A stretch of 64,000 nucleotides of DNA. Origin: Streptomyces fungicidicus (lineage in GTDB: Bacteria > Actinomycetota > Actinomycetes > Streptomycetales > Streptomycetaceae). Below, one piece after another: positions 61,507 through 64,000 of this stretch (position 1 is its first letter; every line of letters starts with the position of its first letter). The DNA lies in the NCBI RefSeq assembly GCF_003665435.1, contig NZ_CP023408.1:1-64000 (forward strand). Reading direction: 5' to 3'. The notes beneath the pieces are model-generated. The model was not told the origin of the DNA, made no database searches, and saw only the letters and a list, made by a program, of their open reading frames with translations. A program made the position numbers and the translations under genes.

Positions 61507-63353
61507 GCCGCACACTCCGGGTACGTCAGTCGCAGACCGTGGTGCCCTTCGGGGTCGGGGCCGTCTTCGACATCCAGGGCGAGTCGTTCGTCGCCACCGG
61601 CATCGGCGACTGGCCCTCCCGCGGCAGACAGCCCATCGACTCGCCCCGGCTGGCCGACCGCCTCGGCGTCTCCGGCTTCTACGCCGCGCCCGCCGCCGCG
61701 GGCGACCGCTTCGACGTCGCGGACGCACCCGGAGCGCCGTACATCCGCTTCCCCTCCTGGCTGTTCTGCGGTGCCTGCCGACGGATGAAGCGGTGGAGGA
61801 TCGCCGACGAGAAGCGCGGCCAGGCACCGCGCTGCCCCTCCTGCTCCCCGACGCGGACGCTGGCGCCGATGCGGTTCGCTCAGATCTGCCAGGCCGGGCA
61901 TCTCAGCGACGTCGACTGGTGGTTCTGGGCGCACTCGCGGCGCGACGGTGGCGAACGGCGGCAGTGCGGGGAGCGCGAGAAGCTGCGCTTCCTCGTCTCC
62001 GAACGGGCCTCCGGCCTCGAAGCGCTCTCCGTCGCCTGCACCGCGAAGGGCTGCGGAGCCGTCCGGGACCTGCTCGACATCCTCGGCACCCACGGTATGC
62101 GCTGCTCGGGACGGAACCCGTGGCAGCGTGCCGGTGAAGCCGTCGACTGTCCCCGCCCGGTGCAGATCGTGCAGCGCACCGCCGGCAACCTCTACTACCC
62201 GATCGTGCACTCCGCGCTCGACATCCCCGAGACCGACGTCCCCGCGCACACCGACGACGCGCTCGCGGACCAGGTCCGCGAACACCACCTCTGGGTGTCG
62301 CTGTGCCGCGACCCCGCCTCGCCCCGTGCCCCCCTGTTCCGGCAGATGATCCAGGAGGACACGGCGGCCGACGACGGTCTGCTGGACGCACTCCTGGCCG
62401 AGGAGACGGGCGGAACGAGCCCTGCCGTTACGGCTGCCGCGCCCGACGGCCCCGCACGGCCCGACCTGAGCCGGGAGGAATGGGCCGCGTTCACGGCACC
62501 CGCCCCGCCCGCCACCCGTGACTTCGCCCTGCGCGAGACCACGCTCGGCCTGGCAGGCGAGACCGACGAACCCTGGGCCGGTCTCGCGAGCCGCTTCGGA
62601 CGCGTCGTCCTCGCCGACCGGCTCCGTGAGGTCCGTGCCCTGTCCGGCTTCACCCGGGTTTCCCCGGACGCCGCCGTCGTTCCCGTCGACACCTCGCGCC
62701 GGCTGAAGTGGCTGCCTGCCGTCGAGGTCTTCGGCGAGGGCATTTTCCTCACCCTCGACCAGGGCGAGCTGAAGGACTGGGAGGAGGACCCGGAGGTACG
62801 CAGACGCGTCAAGGGCATGCGGGCCGACCTCGACCGCTCCTTCCAGAAGGACCGACTGCAGAACGTGACCGGTCCCGAACTCTCCCCGCGCTTCGTCCTG
62901 TTGCACACCCTGGCCCACCTCGTGATCCGCCAGCTGTCCTTCGAGTCCGGCTACACGACGGCGAGCCTGCGCGAACGGATCTACGCCCGCCCCGAACAGG
63001 ACCAGTACGGCATCCTCGTCTACACCGCCGCGGGGGACGCCGAAGGAACCCTCGGCGGACTGGTCCGCCAGGGCGAGCCACCACGGCTCGCCGAAACGCT
63101 GCTGCGGATGGTCGAGTCCGCCGCCTGGTGCTCCGCCGACCCGCTGTGCGCCGAACACTCGGGGCAGGGCTTCGGCAACCTCAACCGGGCCGCCTGCCAC
63201 GCCTGCGCCCTGCTCCCGGAGACCAGCTGCGAGGCCGGTAACAGCCTCCTGGACCGGGCACTCGTCGTCGGCGGCGAACGGGTTCCCGGCTACCTGCAGT
63301 CGATCGTCACCGCGGCCCGCGCCGCCGCGGCGGGCGCCCTGGAGCGAACATGA
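61503..63353 (+). CDS. DrmB-like protein (DUF1998)
   Basis: 616 residues from a GTG overlapping the drmA-like stop, with AAGGGAG upstream. N-terminus RTLRVRQSQTVVPFGVGAVFDIQGESF is the DrmB start. A four-Cys zinc site FCGACRRMKRW...RCPSCSP lies at about 89-120. The DUF1998 domain is at 460-600 (LLHTLAHLVIRQLSFESGYTTASLRERIY, DQYGILVYTAAGDAEGTLGGLV, Cys cluster WCSADPLC...NRAACHACALLPETSCE). In DISARM, DrmA and DrmB form one complex; the same is expected here. Confidence 0.87.
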   Translation: MSRTLRVRQSQTVVPFGVGAVFDIQGESFVATGIGDWPSRGRQPIDSPRLADRLGVSGFYAAPAAAGDRFDVADAPGAPYIRFPSWLFCGACRRMKRWRIADEKRGQAPRCPSCSPTRTLAPMRFAQICQAGHLSDVDWWFWAHSRRDGGERRQCGEREKLRFLVSERASGLEALSVACTAKGCGAVRDLLDILGTHGMRCSGRNPWQRAGEAVDCPRPVQIVQRTAGNLYYPIVHSALDIPETDVPAHTDDALADQVREHHLWVSLCRDPASPRAPLFRQMIQEDTAADDGLLDALLAEETGGTSPAVTAAAPDGPARPDLSREEWAAFTAPAPPATRDFALRETTLGLAGETDEPWAGLASRFGRVVLADRLREVRALSGFTRVSPDAAVVPVDTSRRLKWLPAVEVFGEGIFLTLDQGELKDWEEDPEVRRRVKGMRADLDRSFQKDRLQNVTGPELSPRFVLLHTLAHLVIRQLSFESGYTTASLRERIYARPEQDQYGILVYTAAGDAEGTLGGLVRQGEPPRLAETLLRMVESAAWCSADPLCAEHSGQGFGNLNRAACHACALLPETSCEAGNSLLDRALVVGGERVPGYLQSIVTAARAAAAGALERT

Positions 63354-64000
63354 CCATCAGCTACCTCGACCTGGACCCCGACCAGCGGGCCGGCCTCGAC
63401 AGTCTTCCCTTCGACGGCAACCACCTGGTCGGCGGGCCGCCTGGCAGCGGCAAGAGCGTGCTGGCCGCGCAGCGCGCGGCCATGCTCGCCCTCACCGGCA
63501 CCCCGGTGGTCCTGCTGACCTACTCCAACCTGCTGCGTCAGTCACTCGCCGGCACGGTGCACGCACTGGGCCCCGCGGACCGCTCGGTGCGCGTCATGAC
63601 CGCACACCGCTGGCTCGCCGAGTGGTACGGAGCCACGCCGCCGGGCAGTGGCGACGGCTGGTACGACTGGGACGCCCTCCACAACCGTGCAGCCGAGACC
63701 GCCCCCACCGTCGGACCCACGCTGGTCATCGACGAAGGCCAGGACCTGCCGCCGGAGTTCTACCTGCTCTGCCGCATGCTGGGCGCCCGTACGACCGTCT
63801 TCGCGGACCAGTGCCAGCGGCTCACCGATACCAACTCGACCCTCGACGAGATCGTCCGCAACCTCGGCCGGTGCACCCGGCACGAACTCGACGGCAATCA
63901 CCGCAACACCGAACAGATCGCATCCCTGGCGGCCCATTTCCACACCGGAGCCGACGTGCCGATCCTGCCCGCCCGCCAGGGACCGGTGCCGCGCCTACAC
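63350..64000 (+). CDS. SF1 (UvrD/DUF2075-like) helicase, N-terminal part, cut by window end
   Basis: 217 residues visible. ATG overlaps the drmB-like stop (ATGA). LDPDQRAGLDSLPFDGNHLVGGPPGSGKSVLAAQRAAMLAL is the Q-motif and Walker A; TLVIDEGQDLPPEFYLL is motif II (DEGQD), and FADQCQRL with HELDGNHRNTEQIA are motifs III-IV. It is the fourth gene of the sigma-drmA-drmB cluster, so the system extends beyond the window. Confidence 0.85.
   Translation, partial: MTISYLDLDPDQRAGLDSLPFDGNHLVGGPPGSGKSVLAAQRAAMLALTGTPVVLLTYSNLLRQSLAGTVHALGPADRSVRVMTAHRWLAEWYGATPPGSGDGWYDWDALHNRAAETAPTVGPTLVIDEGQDLPPEFYLLCRMLGARTTVFADQCQRLTDTNSTLDEIVRNLGRCTRHELDGNHRNTEQIASLAAHFHTGADVPILPARQGPVPRLH

Noticed and set aside
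54440-64000. Complete DISARM system
   Set aside because: Only DrmA- and DrmB-like proteins are seen. No DrmMI/MII methylase, DrmC PLD protein or DrmD/E in the window, although genes after 64000 are unknown.

Overview
The window is high-GC DNA (about 70% or more) with the codon use, TTG/GTG/ATG starts, ATGA and GTGA overlaps, and gene families of a Streptomyces chromosome. Markers include an XRE/DUF5753-DUF397 pair, Tat-dependent secreted enzymes and a tRNA-Leu without an encoded CCA. Everything here is read from sequence alone; no database search was run.

0-3 kb: end of an Ebo-type cluster (EboE C-terminus, a frameshifted EboF-like phosphatase, a Tat-exported TIM-barrel protein). 3-13.5 kb: an oxalate/CoA catabolism locus with an OFA-type transporter, a domain-permuted NDP-forming acyl-CoA ligase, formyl-CoA:oxalate CoA-transferase (frc) and oxalyl-CoA decarboxylase (oxc). 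It diverges from a second succinyl-CoA ligase pair and an aldehyde dehydrogenase, and a perfect GntR-like palindrome lies in the divergent promoter. 13.6-18.3 kb: tRNA-Leu(GAG), an MHS-type transporter and an EF-G paralogue. 18.4-25 kb: a beta-1,3-glucan type locus (GH55-like secreted enzyme, divergent ABC importer and GH1 beta-glucosidase) with a CebR/LacI-like operator.

25-41.6 kb: housekeeping-like but poorly understood modules. A HerA/VirD4-like ATPase sits with three small partners, one AbrB-like. A 28-30 bp tandem repeat separates it from a five-gene SWIM / DUF5691-like / VWA / MoxR-AAA / DUF5682-like operon. A WD40 remnant, an orphan N6-methylase with a variant motif, an EVE/PUA-like small protein, an esterase and small membrane proteins follow.

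41.6-64 kb looks like a defence island. A 1973-residue P-loop ATPase is coupled to a protein carrying a HEPN-like R-x4-H motif. Then come an Rrf2 regulator with a short-chain dehydrogenase, an XRE/DUF397 pair, an EcsC protein and a scar that joins a truncated Ser/Thr kinase to the C-terminus of an Eco57I/PglX-type methylase. The island ends with a cluster in which a 1273-residue RNA polymerase sigma factor (regions 2-4, two copies of an unknown domain, a long coiled coil) is followed by DrmA-like helicase, DrmB-like DUF1998 protein and an SF1 helicase cut by the window edge. Sigma factor plus DrmAB without a visible methylase is the best candidate for an undescribed system. The same palindrome, CGTTGA-N5-TCAACG, lies in front of both the giant sigma gene and the orphan methylase.

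Several genes (eboF-like, the OFA transporter end, the esterase start) carry single-base frame breaks in G/C runs. These may be sequencing errors rather than biology.
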